Shown here piece after piece: positions 25,204 through 35,145 of a DNA stretch of 59,083 nt; the first letter of the stretch is position 1; each line of letters begins with the position of its first letter. The position numbers and the translations under genes were made by a program. This stretch comes from Thermoleophilaceae bacterium (GTDB taxonomy: Bacteria > Actinomycetota > Thermoleophilia > Solirubrobacterales > Thermoleophilaceae). Under the pieces are notes generated by a model. The model did no database searches and was not told the DNA's origin. It saw only the letters and a list, made by a program, of their open reading frames with translations. The stretch is taken from positions 1 through 59,083 of the forward strand of contig DASUWY010000050.1 of NCBI GenBank assembly GCA_036378175.1. Direction: 5' to 3'.

Positions 25204-26796
25204 GTGCGGACGGAGGGCGAAGAACAGCCACCAGTGCGCATCCTCGTGTTCCACGGCTACCTGCTGCGCGGCACCGGCAGCAACATCTACAACGCCAGCC
25301 TGACCGCGGCCCTGGCTGCGCTCGGCCATGAGGTCCACATCCTCTGCCAGGACCGGCAGGCCACCGAGCTGCCGTTCGTCGGAGCTCTCGGCCGCTGGGA
25401 GGACGGCAAGCTGGAGATCGAGGGCGATCCCGACGCGCGGGTGACCGCCTACCTGCCCGACATCGGCAGGGTGCTCCCGGTCTACGTCGCAGACAGCTAC
25501 GAGGGATTCGACGCCAAGCCGTTCCTCGACCTGACGGACGAGGAGCTCGGCCACTATCTGGACGCGAACGTGAGCGCCGTGAGGGACGTGGTGGAGCGCG
25601 TGCGGCCGGACGTGGCGCTCGCCAACCACGCTCTGATGGGGCCGGCGGTGCTCGCGCGGGCGCTCGGCGGCGAGGTGCCGTACGCGGTGAAGATTCACGG
25701 CAGCGCGCTCGAGTACACGCTGCGCCGCGACCCCGAGCGATTTCTCCCTTACGTGCAGGAGGGGCTTGGAGCCGCGAGCGGCGTGCTCGTGGGCTCGCGC
25801 CACCTCGCCCAGCGCCTGTGGGAGTTCCTGCCGCAGATGCGTGACCGCACGCGGCTCGGCCCACCCGGCGTGGACGTGCACCGCTTCCGGCCGCTCGAGC
25901 GGGACGAGGCCGCGCGGCGCCTGAGCGCTCTCGCCGACCGGCTCGAGGGAGCCGACGCCGCCGGCTGGGGCGGCGACGCCGGCGCGGCCGCGGCGCTCCG
26001 CGCGCTCGACCCGCTGGCCGACGCGCTCGTGAGCTTCGTCGGCAAGCTGATCGTGTCGAAGGGGATCGATCTCCTTCTCGCCGCATGGCCGCTTGTGGTT
26101 GGGAAGGTGCCTGACGCGCGGCTGTGCGTGGTGGGCTTCGGCACCTATCGCCAGGCGAGCGAAAGGCTCGTCGGGGCGCTGAGCCGCGCCGATCTCGAGG
26201 AGGTGCGCCACATCGCCGCCCGCGGCCGCGAGCTCGAAGGCGGTCCCCCGGGCGAGCTGCGCTACCTCTGCGCCTTCCTCGACTCGCTCGACGGCGAGCG
26301 CCGCGACGCCTACCTCGCGGCGGCGCCGGAGGCGGCAGCCCGGATCCACTTCACCGGCCGCCTCGAGCACGACGACCTCCCGGATCTGCTTCCAGCCTGC
26401 CTCGCGCAGGTGGTGCCGAGCACGTTCCCCGAGGCGTTCGGGATGGTTGCCGCCGAGGCCGCCACCTGCGGCGTCCTGCCGCTCTCCGCTGCGCATTCCG
26501 GCCTGGCGGAGGTGAGCGCCGCGCTCGCGGACTCCCTCGACCCCTCGCTGGAGCACCTGCTTGGGTTCGAGGTGGCGGAGGGTGCCGTGGACGAGATCGC
26601 GAACAAGCTGGTGGAGTGGCTCCGCATGGACCCGAGGCGGCGGGCGGAGGCGGGCGCGGCGCTCGCGCGCACGGCCGCCGAACGGTTCGGCTGGGAGCAC
26701 GTGGCCGAGGGCGTGATCGCGGCTGCCCAGGGCAGGCTTGACGAGCTGCCGGATGCCGCTCCCACTGGGGAGCCTTGGCGTCCGCCGCTTGGATAA
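25204..26796 (+). CDS. Glycosyltransferase family 4 protein
   Basis: A 530-aa GT-B retaining glycosyltransferase. The N-terminal Rossmann half starts with RILVFHGYLLRGTGSNIYN (sugar-acceptor side) and ALGHEVHILCQ. The C-terminal half has FVGKLIVSKGIDLLLAAWP, RIHFTGRLEHDDLPDLLPAC and the nucleotide-sugar-binding VVPSTFPEAFGMVAAEAA (E-x7-E motif). An insert of about 40 residues after the first domain is Ala/Gly-rich. It probably acts on a cell-surface glycan or small glycoside. Donor and acceptor are unknown and no polysaccharide cluster surrounds it. The GTG start at 25204 has no strong Shine-Dalgarno. Confidence 0.86.
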   Translation: MRTEGEEQPPVRILVFHGYLLRGTGSNIYNASLTAALAALGHEVHILCQDRQATELPFVGALGRWEDGKLEIEGDPDARVTAYLPDIGRVLPVYVADSYEGFDAKPFLDLTDEELGHYLDANVSAVRDVVERVRPDVALANHALMGPAVLARALGGEVPYAVKIHGSALEYTLRRDPERFLPYVQEGLGAASGVLVGSRHLAQRLWEFLPQMRDRTRLGPPGVDVHRFRPLERDEAARRLSALADRLEGADAAGWGGDAGAAAALRALDPLADALVSFVGKLIVSKGIDLLLAAWPLVVGKVPDARLCVVGFGTYRQASERLVGALSRADLEEVRHIAARGRELEGGPPGELRYLCAFLDSLDGERRDAYLAAAPEAAARIHFTGRLEHDDLPDLLPACLAQVVPSTFPEAFGMVAAEAATCGVLPLSAAHSGLAEVSAALADSLDPSLEHLLGFEVAEGAVDEIANKLVEWLRMDPRRRAEAGAALARTAAERFGWEHVAEGVIAAAQGRLDELPDAAPTGEPWRPPLG

Positions 26797-26807
26797 TCTT
26801 CCGCCCC

Positions 26808-27527
26808 TTGATTGGTTCGCGCGACAGGTTGCGGGTGCTTGCCGTGCCGATGGCCGTTGCCGTGGTGGCGGTGGTCGCCGGCTGCGGCCGCGGCAACAAG
26901 CCGGACCTCGTGCACGGCAAGACGCTCTTCGTGCAGAAATGCGGCTCGTGCCACACGCTCGCACGTGCGGGCACCAAGGGCATTCAGGGCCCGAACCTCG
27001 ACGCCGCCTTCCAGGTTGCCCGCGCCCAGGGCTTCGGCTCGACAGGCATCAAGGGCGTGGTGCTCAACCAGATCTCGCACGTCCGGCGCGGCAGCATCAT
27101 GCCGCTCAACCTGGTGAGGGGAAGCGATGCCCGCGACGTGGCGGCGTACGTGGGCTACGCGGCGGGCAAGCCCGGCAAGGACAGCGGCGACCTCGCAACG
27201 GCGGGGCAGACGCAGGTGAGCAACAAGCCGGCCGTGGAGAAGAACGGCACGCTCACGATCCCCGCCAACCCAACCGGTGCGCTGGCCTTCCAGTACAACA
27301 AGGCCAACGCCACGGCGGGCAAGGTCACGCTCAGCATGCCGAACCAGGCGCCGATCACCCACGACATCTCGATCAAGGGCAACGGCGTGAACGTGCAGGG
27401 CCCGCGGGTGGGCAAGGGCGGCACCTCCAAGATCACCGCGAACCTCAAGCCGGGCACCTACACCTTCTACTGCTCGGTCCCCGGCCATGAGGCGGGCGGT
27501 ATGAAGGGCACCCTGACCGTCAAGTAG
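26808..27527 (+). CDS. Cytochrome c-cupredoxin fusion lipoprotein
   Basis: A 239-aa extracytoplasmic electron carrier. The leader ends in VVAVVAGC, a lipobox-like site. A class I cytochrome c domain follows with heme motif CGSCH and a Met ligand in GSIMPLN. The C-terminal domain (about 140-239) is a plastocyanin-like cupredoxin with ITHDI, then YCSVPGHEAGGM supplying Cys, His and Met copper ligands. One chain therefore carries both heme c and type 1 copper. I start it at TTG 26808 (MIGSRDRLRVLAVPMAV). TTG 26775 inside the previous gene is the alternative. It could donate electrons to the caa3 or aa3 oxidases encoded downstream. Confidence 0.88.
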   Translation: MIGSRDRLRVLAVPMAVAVVAVVAGCGRGNKPDLVHGKTLFVQKCGSCHTLARAGTKGIQGPNLDAAFQVARAQGFGSTGIKGVVLNQISHVRRGSIMPLNLVRGSDARDVAAYVGYAAGKPGKDSGDLATAGQTQVSNKPAVEKNGTLTIPANPTGALAFQYNKANATAGKVTLSMPNQAPITHDISIKGNGVNVQGPRVGKGGTSKITANLKPGTYTFYCSVPGHEAGGMKGTLTVK

Positions 27528-27620
27528 CGCCCTCTCAGGGCTACTGATCGGCGGCGCAGTTGCCGATAACGCGGGTTAGAGGCGCCCCATCGGTGGCGGC
27601 GGCCTCCCCTTGCGTTGCCG

Positions 27621-29381
<1,761 letters not shown>

Positions 29382-29438
29382 CGCGTCTCGAGCGCCGGCC
29401 CCCTTGCGGAGGCTGTGGGCACCGGAGAGGATGCGCCG

Positions 29439-30152
29439 ATGCGAGAAATGGGTCGCATTCGGTCCTGGGAGCGGTACGCCTGGATGGCAGGCGTGGTGTT
29501 TGTGGCCGCGCTGGTGGCGGAGTCCGTGGTGTCGTTCGGCGTCGGGCTGGCGCACGACGACCCCGCGGCGAAGGTCGCGCGCCACCTCGCCGAGCACCAC
29601 CGGCGGCTCGTGGCGATCGCATGCCTGTCGGTCGTCTATGCCCCGATGTTCGTGATCTACCTCACCGGGCTCCATGGCAGGCTGCGGGGAGGCACGGACC
29701 GCAGCCGCCTGCTCAGTCTGTGGGTCCTCGTCGGCGGTTCGCTGATGATCGCGATGCACGCAGTCAGCGACATCGGCATCACCGGCCTGCTGGGAGCGAA
29801 GGTCGCGACCTACTCGGTGCTCCACGATCCGGGACTCTCGTACACGCTGTACTACCTGACCTTTGCCGTCGACAGCGTCGGGGACGTCTTCGGCAGCGTC
29901 TTCCTGATCGCGGCAGGGGTGCTCGCCATCGAGACGGGCGTCCTGCCGCGATGGCTCGGGCGGATTGCCGTGTTCGCCGGCGCCCTGCTCTTTCTTCAGG
30001 GGTTCGGGCTCGGCGGCGTGATCGGCACCTTCGGACTGGTGCTGGACGGGATCGGCTTCGTCCTCTTCCTGATCTTCGTACTGGCGAGCAGCGTCATCCT
30101 GCTCAGGCGACCTACTGCTCCTGATCCGTCGGCCGGATCAGCACCTCGTTGA
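29439..30152 (+). CDS. Integral membrane protein (DUF4386-like)
   Basis: A 237-aa hydrophobic protein with about six transmembrane segments. The pattern of an N-terminal helix, a loop with HLAEHHRRLVAIA, and C-terminal helices ending in a Pro-rich tail resembles DUF4386 proteins. Function is unknown. I use ATG 29439 because GGAGAGG lies eight bases upstream. GTG 29415 is also in frame. The last 41 bases overlap the convergent SDR gene. Confidence 0.65.
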   Translation: MREMGRIRSWERYAWMAGVVFVAALVAESVVSFGVGLAHDDPAAKVARHLAEHHRRLVAIACLSVVYAPMFVIYLTGLHGRLRGGTDRSRLLSLWVLVGGSLMIAMHAVSDIGITGLLGAKVATYSVLHDPGLSYTLYYLTFAVDSVGDVFGSVFLIAAGVLAIETGVLPRWLGRIAVFAGALLFLQGFGLGGVIGTFGLVLDGIGFVLFLIFVLASSVILLRRPTAPDPSAGSAPR

Positions 30153-30876
30153 CCGCCACCCGGCGCGGGCGCGTGACGATGTACTCGATCGCGTCGGCAA
30201 TGTCCGCCGCCTCCAGCTTCTCCACGCCCTCGAAGCGCTTGCTTGCCGACTCCTGGATCTCCGGCCGCAGGTGGTCGGTGAGCTCCGTGTCCACGGCCCC
30301 CGGTTCGACGAGCGACACGCGCACGTTGCGCTTGGTCACCTCCTGCCGCAGCGACTCGCTGAAGGCGCCCACGCCCCACTTGGTGAGGTTGTAGACGCCG
30401 GAGCCGAGCCGCGCCACGCGTCCCGCCACCGAGGAGATGTTGATGAGGTCCGCCACGCCGCGCGGTGAGCTCTCCGCGGCGCTCAGGAGGTGGGGGAGCG
30501 CCGCGTGGGAGCAGTAGAGGAGGCCCTGGAGGTTGAGTGCCACCATGCGGTCCCACTCCTCGATCGGGGCGTCCACGATCGGGCCGAGGAGCATCACGCC
30601 CGCGTTGTTCACGAGGGTGTCGAGCCGGCCCATTTCGCTCACGGTGCGCTCGACGGCTCCGCGGGCCTGCTCCTCGCTCGTCACGTCGGCCTCGATCGCG
30701 AGCGCCTTGCCGCCCTCGCCTTCGATGCGCGACACGAGCGCGTCGAGCCTGTCCTTGCGCCTGGCGGCCACCGTTACCGCTGCGCCCTGCGCGGCAAGCG
30801 CCACGGCCGTGGCCTCGCCGATTCCGCTGCTCGCGCCGGTTACAAGCGCGACAGTGCCATCCAGCCTTTCAGCCAT
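30112..30876 (-). CDS. Short-chain dehydrogenase/reductase (SDR)
   Basis: Classical SDR of 254 aa. The cofactor motif is TGASSGIG, and AARRKDR after the second strand suggests NADP(H) preference. NNAG, the catalytic Ser in INISSVAG and the YNLTK motif are present. The family includes YdfG-like NADP-dependent oxidoreductases, but the substrate is unknown. It follows the inositol monophosphatase gene by 28 bases on the same strand, at the distal end of the oxidase operon. Confidence 0.9.
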   Translation of the reverse strand: MAERLDGTVALVTGASSGIGEATAVALAAQGAAVTVAARRKDRLDALVSRIEGEGGKALAIEADVTSEEQARGAVERTVSEMGRLDTLVNNAGVMLLGPIVDAPIEEWDRMVALNLQGLLYCSHAALPHLLSAAESSPRGVADLINISSVAGRVARLGSGVYNLTKWGVGAFSESLRQEVTKRNVRVSLVEPGAVDTELTDHLRPEIQESASKRFEGVEKLEAADIADAIEYIVTRPRRVAVNEVLIRPTDQEQ

Positions 30877-30904
30877 CGTCAGCCACCTTTCGAGTTCGAA
30901 GTGT

Positions 30905-31657
30905 TCAGCTCACCGCGTCGAGCAGCGCGGGAAGCAGTCCCGGCGACGCGGCGGCCAGACCAGGGGGAGTGCCCGGAAGCTCTGTGACCGAACCGCCCGC
31001 CTCCGTGACGATGAGGCGCGCGGCCGCCCAATCCCAATGCTTGAGGCCGCGCTCGTAGTAGCCGTCGAGGCGGCCTGCCGCCACGTACGCGAGGTCGAGC
31101 GCCGCCGCGCCGGCGCGGCGGATGTCGCGGAAGCGCGGCAGCACGCGTGCCGCCACCTCCGCCTGCTGCGCGCGCACATCGGCGCTGTAGCTGAACCCGG
31201 TGGCGATCAGCGCCCGCTCCGGCCGCTCCTCGCCGCTCACCTGGATCTGCTCCCCGTTGAGTCGCGCCCCGCGCCCGCGCTCGGCTGTGAACGTCTCGTC
31301 GCGCAGGGGCTCGTGCACCACCGCAACCACGGTTCCGCGCTTGTCCTCGAGCGCGACGCTCACGCACCAGGCGGGAAAGCGGTAGAGGTAGTTGATGGTG
31401 CCGTCGAGCGGGTCGATCACCCAGCGCCGGCCGCTCGCGCTCTCCTGCGACGACCCCTCCTCGGCGAGCAACCCATCGTCCGGGCGCTCGCTTGCGAGCA
31501 GCTCCTTCACCGCCTGCTCGGAAACGCGATCCGCCTCCGAGACGAGATCGGTGGCGGTGGACTTGGCTTCCACGCCCCGGGCGGGACCGCTGTAGCGCTC
31601 GAGGAGCAGCTCGCCCGCCATGCGAGCAGCACGCTCGGCTAACTCGAGATCGTTCAG
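30905..31657 (-). CDS. Inositol monophosphatase family protein
   Basis: Mg2+-dependent phosphatase, 250 aa. Motifs are LLAEEGSS (metal-binding Glu), WVIDPLDGTINY (DPxDGT) and the C-terminal KHWDWAAARLIVTEAGG. Members act on inositol-1-phosphate, histidinol phosphate or other sugar phosphates, which cannot be distinguished here. The conserved first helix (LNDLELAERAARMAGELLLERY) continues upstream of the only ATG (31621). No ATG, GTG or TTG precedes it, so a CTG at 31657 overlapping the stop of the tiny upstream gene (CTGA) is the best start. If ATG 31621 is used the protein has 238 aa. Confidence 0.85.
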   Translation of the reverse strand: MNDLELAERAARMAGELLLERYSGPARGVEAKSTATDLVSEADRVSEQAVKELLASERPDDGLLAEEGSSQESASGRRWVIDPLDGTINYLYRFPAWCVSVALEDKRGTVVAVVHEPLRDETFTAERGRGARLNGEQIQVSGEERPERALIATGFSYSADVRAQQAEVAARVLPRFRDIRRAGAAALDLAYVAAGRLDGYYERGLKHWDWAAARLIVTEAGGSVTELPGTPPGLAAASPGLLPALLDAVS

Positions 31658-31734
31658 AGGATCGCCCGGAGGAGTACGACGAGCACGATCAGCACCACGA
31701 CCACGCCCGCGATCCAGATGAGGAAGCGGAACAT
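31654..31734 (-). CDS. 26-residue single-span membrane peptide in the caa3 oxidase operon
   Basis: ATG 31734 opens a 27-codon frame encoding MFRFLIWIAGVVVVLIVLVV followed by LLRAIL. It is a single hydrophobic helix with an Arg at each end. A strong Shine-Dalgarno (GGAGG, five bases before ATG) precedes it. The gene lies 42 bases after ctaE, and its TGA overlaps the putative CTG start of the phosphatase gene. Position and form suggest a small accessory subunit of the cytochrome oxidase, like other tiny oxidase peptides (CcoQ, CydX type). This is inference, since no family match can be made. Confidence 0.6.
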   Translation of the reverse strand: MFRFLIWIAGVVVVLIVLVVLLRAIL

Positions 31735-31776
31735 CGCCTCCTCCGACCTCAGCGGGTTCTGCACCGCGCGGCCCGG

Positions 31777-32391
31777 TTACAGGATGTAGAGGCTGAAAAA
31801 CACGACGATCCACATGACATCCACGAAGTGCCAGTAGATGCCAGGGATCTCGACGCCGCGGTGCTCCTCCGGCGTGAAGTGGCCGCGGATGGCGCGGATG
31901 TTCGCGAACAGCAGCAGGATCAGGCCGACCGTGACGTGCGCGCCGTGGAGACCGGTGAGGCCGTAGAAGATTGTTCCCTGGGCAGTGTCCTGCGGCGCCC
32001 AGCCGAGATGCACGTACTCGTTGATCTGCACGCAGAGGAACGTCAGGCCGAGGAAGAACGTGGCGAACAGCCCGGCGCGCATCGCGGGCCGGTTGCCGTT
32101 CTTCGCCGCGATGGTGGCCCAGTGCATCGTGAAGCTCGATGACACGAGCACCGCGGTGTTGACGGCCGCGACCAGAACGGGGATGTCTGTGCCGGGAGCC
32201 GGCCACGGATCCCCCTTCACGACCCTCAGGAAGAAGTAGGCCGTGAAGAATGCTCCGAAGAGCATGATCTCCGAGATGATGAAGAGGTAGATCCCGAGCG
32301 TCTGGGCGTCTACGCGCGACGACTGGTTCGGCTTGGGCGGTCCGTGGTGCTCGTGCTCGTGAAGATCGGCGGCGATCGAACCGACTTCCAT
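31777..32391 (-). CDS. ctaE: Cytochrome c oxidase subunit III (caa3 locus)
   Basis: A 204-aa five-helix subunit III of a heme-copper oxidase. The sequence LGIYLFIISEIMLFGAFFTAYF begins the membrane part, YGLTGLHGAHVTVGL is the conserved His-rich motif, and WHFVDVMWIVVFFSLYIL is the canonical C-terminus. The N-terminus is His-rich (LHEHEHHG). ATG 32391 overlaps the last base of the USP gene. Only one ctaE lies in the window, so the second oxidase (55464-58089) may share it or use one encoded elsewhere. Confidence 0.95.
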   Translation of the reverse strand: MEVGSIAADLHEHEHHGPPKPNQSSRVDAQTLGIYLFIISEIMLFGAFFTAYFFLRVVKGDPWPAPGTDIPVLVAAVNTAVLVSSSFTMHWATIAAKNGNRPAMRAGLFATFFLGLTFLCVQINEYVHLGWAPQDTAQGTIFYGLTGLHGAHVTVGLILLLFANIRAIRGHFTPEEHRGVEIPGIYWHFVDVMWIVVFFSLYIL

Positions 32392-33224
32392 CAGGCCGCC
32401 TCCTCTTCCCGAGCGGTCTCCTGCTCAATGTGCTCGACCGGACATGCGGTGGAGGCGCGCGTGCGCTCCACCAGGTTCATCCGCAGCCAGCCGGACTTCT
32501 CGCCGGGGAACGTGGAGATGACGATCTCGTCCACGCGGTAGAACTGAAGCGCGTTCTGGATCGCGGTGAAGGGATCCGGGTCGAGCACCTGGCCGGTGGC
32601 GTCGAGCCCCGCGTCGTGAAGGCGCGCCATCGTCTGCCCGAGGCGCTCCGTGGCGTTTTGGATGCTGCCGTCGCCCTGCGGGACGATCACGATGAAGCGG
32701 TGGGGGGAGTCGGCGGCCTTCTTCTTCAGGAGGTCGATCAGCTGCTCGCCGCCGACCGTCTGGTTCGCGACCACCAGCGTGGAGATCCGGTGCGCGCGGT
32801 CCGCGTCGAGGTCCACCACCACGTGCGTGACGGGAAGCCCGCTGTCCTGGCGGATGCGGTCCACCAGGTCGCGCCTCAGCCAGCCGGAGCGGGTGGCGGG
32901 GTGGGTGGAGACGATCAGCTCGTCGGCGTGGAAGTGGGCGATGCCGTCCATCGTGGCCTGGTACGGATCGGGGTCCATCACCTCGCCCTCGGCGTCGATT
33001 CCCTCGTCGCGCAGCTCCGCGAGGGTGATCTCGAGGCGGTTCTGCGCGGCTTGGCGCACGAGCTCGTTGTGCACCACGTAACCGTGCTTCGGCTCGTTCT
33101 GAGGGCAGATGACGCACACGTGTATCGGCCCCTGGGCCGCGCGCGCCTTCACCGCCTCGATCAGAGCCCGCCCGCCGACGGTCTCGTTGGCGACTACGAG
33201 GACTGTCTTCCTGTCGTCCGTCAT
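32391..33224 (-). CDS. Tandem universal-stress-protein-like protein inside the caa3 operon
   Basis: A 277-aa soluble protein made of two homologous Rossmann-like halves. Half 1 begins KTVLVVANETVGGRALIEAV and half 2 begins STLVVANQTVGGEQLIDLL. The repeated EGEVMDPDPYQATMDGI and TGQVLDPDPFTAIQNAL, then ADELIVSTHPATRSGWLRRD and VDEIVISTFPGEKSGWLRMN, show the duplication clearly. The fold resembles UspA proteins, although the GxxGxxxxS/T nucleotide motif is not obvious. It overlaps ctaD by four bases and ctaE by one, so it is co-translated with oxidase subunits and may sense energy state or aid assembly. Confidence 0.8.
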   Translation of the reverse strand: MTDDRKTVLVVANETVGGRALIEAVKARAAQGPIHVCVICPQNEPKHGYVVHNELVRQAAQNRLEITLAELRDEGIDAEGEVMDPDPYQATMDGIAHFHADELIVSTHPATRSGWLRRDLVDRIRQDSGLPVTHVVVDLDADRAHRISTLVVANQTVGGEQLIDLLKKKAADSPHRFIVIVPQGDGSIQNATERLGQTMARLHDAGLDATGQVLDPDPFTAIQNALQFYRVDEIVISTFPGEKSGWLRMNLVERTRASTACPVEHIEQETAREEEAA

Positions 33225-35131
33225 TCAGTGTTCACGGGCGGCGGCGCCCCACCTCCACCAGCAGCCGTGGTGGCCGGCACCCGCTCCTTGAACACGCCGT
33301 GCACAGCGCCCGGCACGCCGTACTCGTACGGGCCGCCAACCACCGTCGGCACCTCGTCGAAGTTGAACACCGGCGGGGGCGAGGACACCTGCCACTCGAG
33401 CGTGTGCGCCCGCCACGGGTTCGCGACGGCCACCGGACCGTGCCGCCAGCTGGTGACGATGTTGTAGAGGAAGATGAAGAACGTCATCCCGAAGATGAAC
33501 GCCGAGACCGAGACGATCGCGTTCCACGCCGCGTACTGGTGCGCGTAATCGGCCACTCGGCGCGGCATGCCGTCGATGCCCACGAGGTGCATCGGCCCGA
33601 AGGTGAGGTTGAAGAAGATGAACGAGAGCCAGAAGTGCAGCCGGCCGAGGCCCTCGTCGTACATCCGCCCCGTCATCTTCGGGAACCAGTGGTAGATCCC
33701 GGCGAAGATCGTGAACACGCTCCCGCCGAACAGCACGTAGTGGATGTGGGCCACCACGAAGTACGTGTCGGACACGTGGATGTCGAACGGGATGACCGCG
33801 AGCATGATGCCGCTGATCCCGCCGAGCGTGAACATCGTGATGAAGCCCAGCGCGAACAGCATGGGCGTGGTGAGGTGAATGACGCCTCTCCATAAGGTCG
33901 CGAGCCAGGAGAAGATCTTGATGCCGGTGGGCACCGCGATCAGCATGGTCGTGATCATCATCGGCACCCGCAGCCACGGGAACATGCCCGAGACGAACAT
34001 GTGGTGCGCCCAGACCGTGAACCCGAGCACCACGATCGCCATCAGCGAGAACGCCATCATCCGGTAGCCGAACACGGGCTTTCGCGCGTGCGTGGAGATG
34101 ACCTCGCTGATGATCCCGAACCCGGGCAGCATCATGATGTACACCGCCGGGTGCGAGTAGAACCAGAACACGTGCTGGTACATCAGGATGTCGCCGCCGT
34201 TGTTCACGTTGAAGAAGTTGAAGTGCAGCGCGCGGTCGAGGATCAGGAAGAACTGCGACCCCGCGATGAACGGCGTGGCGATCACCACGAGCAGCGAGGT
34301 GGTGAAGTTCGCCCACACGAGCAGCGGCATGCGCCAGAAGGTCATTCCCGGCGCGCGCATCGTGATGATGGTGACCAGGAAGTTCAGCGCCGTGGCCACT
34401 GACGAGGCGCCGGCAAACTGGACCGCCACCGAGAAGAAGGTCTGGCCGAGCGGCGTGTCCGTGGAGAGCGGGGCGTAGGCCGTCCAGCCGGTGGCGAACG
34501 ACCCGCCGGGGGCGAAGAAGCTCGCCAGCATCATCACGCCGGCGATCGGGAGCAGCCAGAAGGAGAGCGCGTTCAGCCGCGGGAACGCCATGTCGGGCGC
34601 GCCGATCATGAGCGGCAGCACGTAGTTCGCGATCCCGGCGAACACCGGGATGATGAACAGGAAGATCATCAGCGACGCGTGCACCGAGAAGAGCCCGTTG
34701 AAGGTGTTGGGCGAGACGAACTGCATGCCCGGCGCCGCGAGCTCGGCGCGCATGAGCATCGCCATCAGGCCGCCGCAGACGAAGAAGAAGAAGGTGGTGC
34801 AGATGTACTGGAGGCCGATGACCTTGTGGTCGGTGTTGACGCGGAAGTAGTCGCGCCATGAGCGGGCGCCGTGGCCGGAGTGGTCCTCCGGGATGGTGGG
34901 GGCGCCGGCGGCCCAGCGGAACCAGTAGTCGAAGGCACCGAGGCCGATCAGGAAACCGAACGGGACAGTGATCAGCTGGATCGTGACCATGGCGTCCGTC
35001 TTCACGAGCGGATGCCAGCCGTATAGCGCTCGGATGGCGACGTCCAGCCCGAAGGCGAAGCCGAACGCGATCACCATGCCGAGGAGGGCTCGGTACCACC
35101 CAGGCGCCCTCAGCCTTGCCGCGTAAGCCAC
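33221..35131 (-). CDS. ctaD: Cytochrome c oxidase subunit I, type A2 (YSHP motif)
   Basis: Catalytic heme-copper subunit, 636 aa. Heme and copper ligands are intact: SVHASLMIFLF, WAHHMFVSG and VVAHIHYVLFGG. Helix VI reads FYSHPAVYIMMLPG, with Tyr325-Ser326 before His327 and Ala329 where the canonical Glu of GHPE oxidases would be. This YSHP motif defines type A2 enzymes, in which Tyr-Ser replaces the D-channel Glu. About 70 residues with two additional predicted helices precede the usual start of the core (SWRDYFRVNTDHKVIGLQY). The gene follows ctaC by 14 bases. Confidence 0.96.
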   Translation of the reverse strand: MAYAARLRAPGWYRALLGMVIAFGFAFGLDVAIRALYGWHPLVKTDAMVTIQLITVPFGFLIGLGAFDYWFRWAAGAPTIPEDHSGHGARSWRDYFRVNTDHKVIGLQYICTTFFFFVCGGLMAMLMRAELAAPGMQFVSPNTFNGLFSVHASLMIFLFIIPVFAGIANYVLPLMIGAPDMAFPRLNALSFWLLPIAGVMMLASFFAPGGSFATGWTAYAPLSTDTPLGQTFFSVAVQFAGASSVATALNFLVTIITMRAPGMTFWRMPLLVWANFTTSLLVVIATPFIAGSQFFLILDRALHFNFFNVNNGGDILMYQHVFWFYSHPAVYIMMLPGFGIISEVISTHARKPVFGYRMMAFSLMAIVVLGFTVWAHHMFVSGMFPWLRVPMMITTMLIAVPTGIKIFSWLATLWRGVIHLTTPMLFALGFITMFTLGGISGIMLAVIPFDIHVSDTYFVVAHIHYVLFGGSVFTIFAGIYHWFPKMTGRMYDEGLGRLHFWLSFIFFNLTFGPMHLVGIDGMPRRVADYAHQYAAWNAIVSVSAFIFGMTFFIFLYNIVTSWRHGPVAVANPWRAHTLEWQVSSPPPVFNFDEVPTVVGGPYEYGVPGAVHGVFKERVPATTAAGGGGAPPPVNTE

Positions 35132-35145
35132 GCTCTACCTCCTCA

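Noticed and set aside
27528-27614. Possible c-di-GMP riboswitch before the PilB-like gene (ends like GGGTTA...CCATCGG)
   Set aside because: The GEMM core (CACGCAC, GGGACGCAAAGCC) is absent. Only a simple inverted repeat is present.
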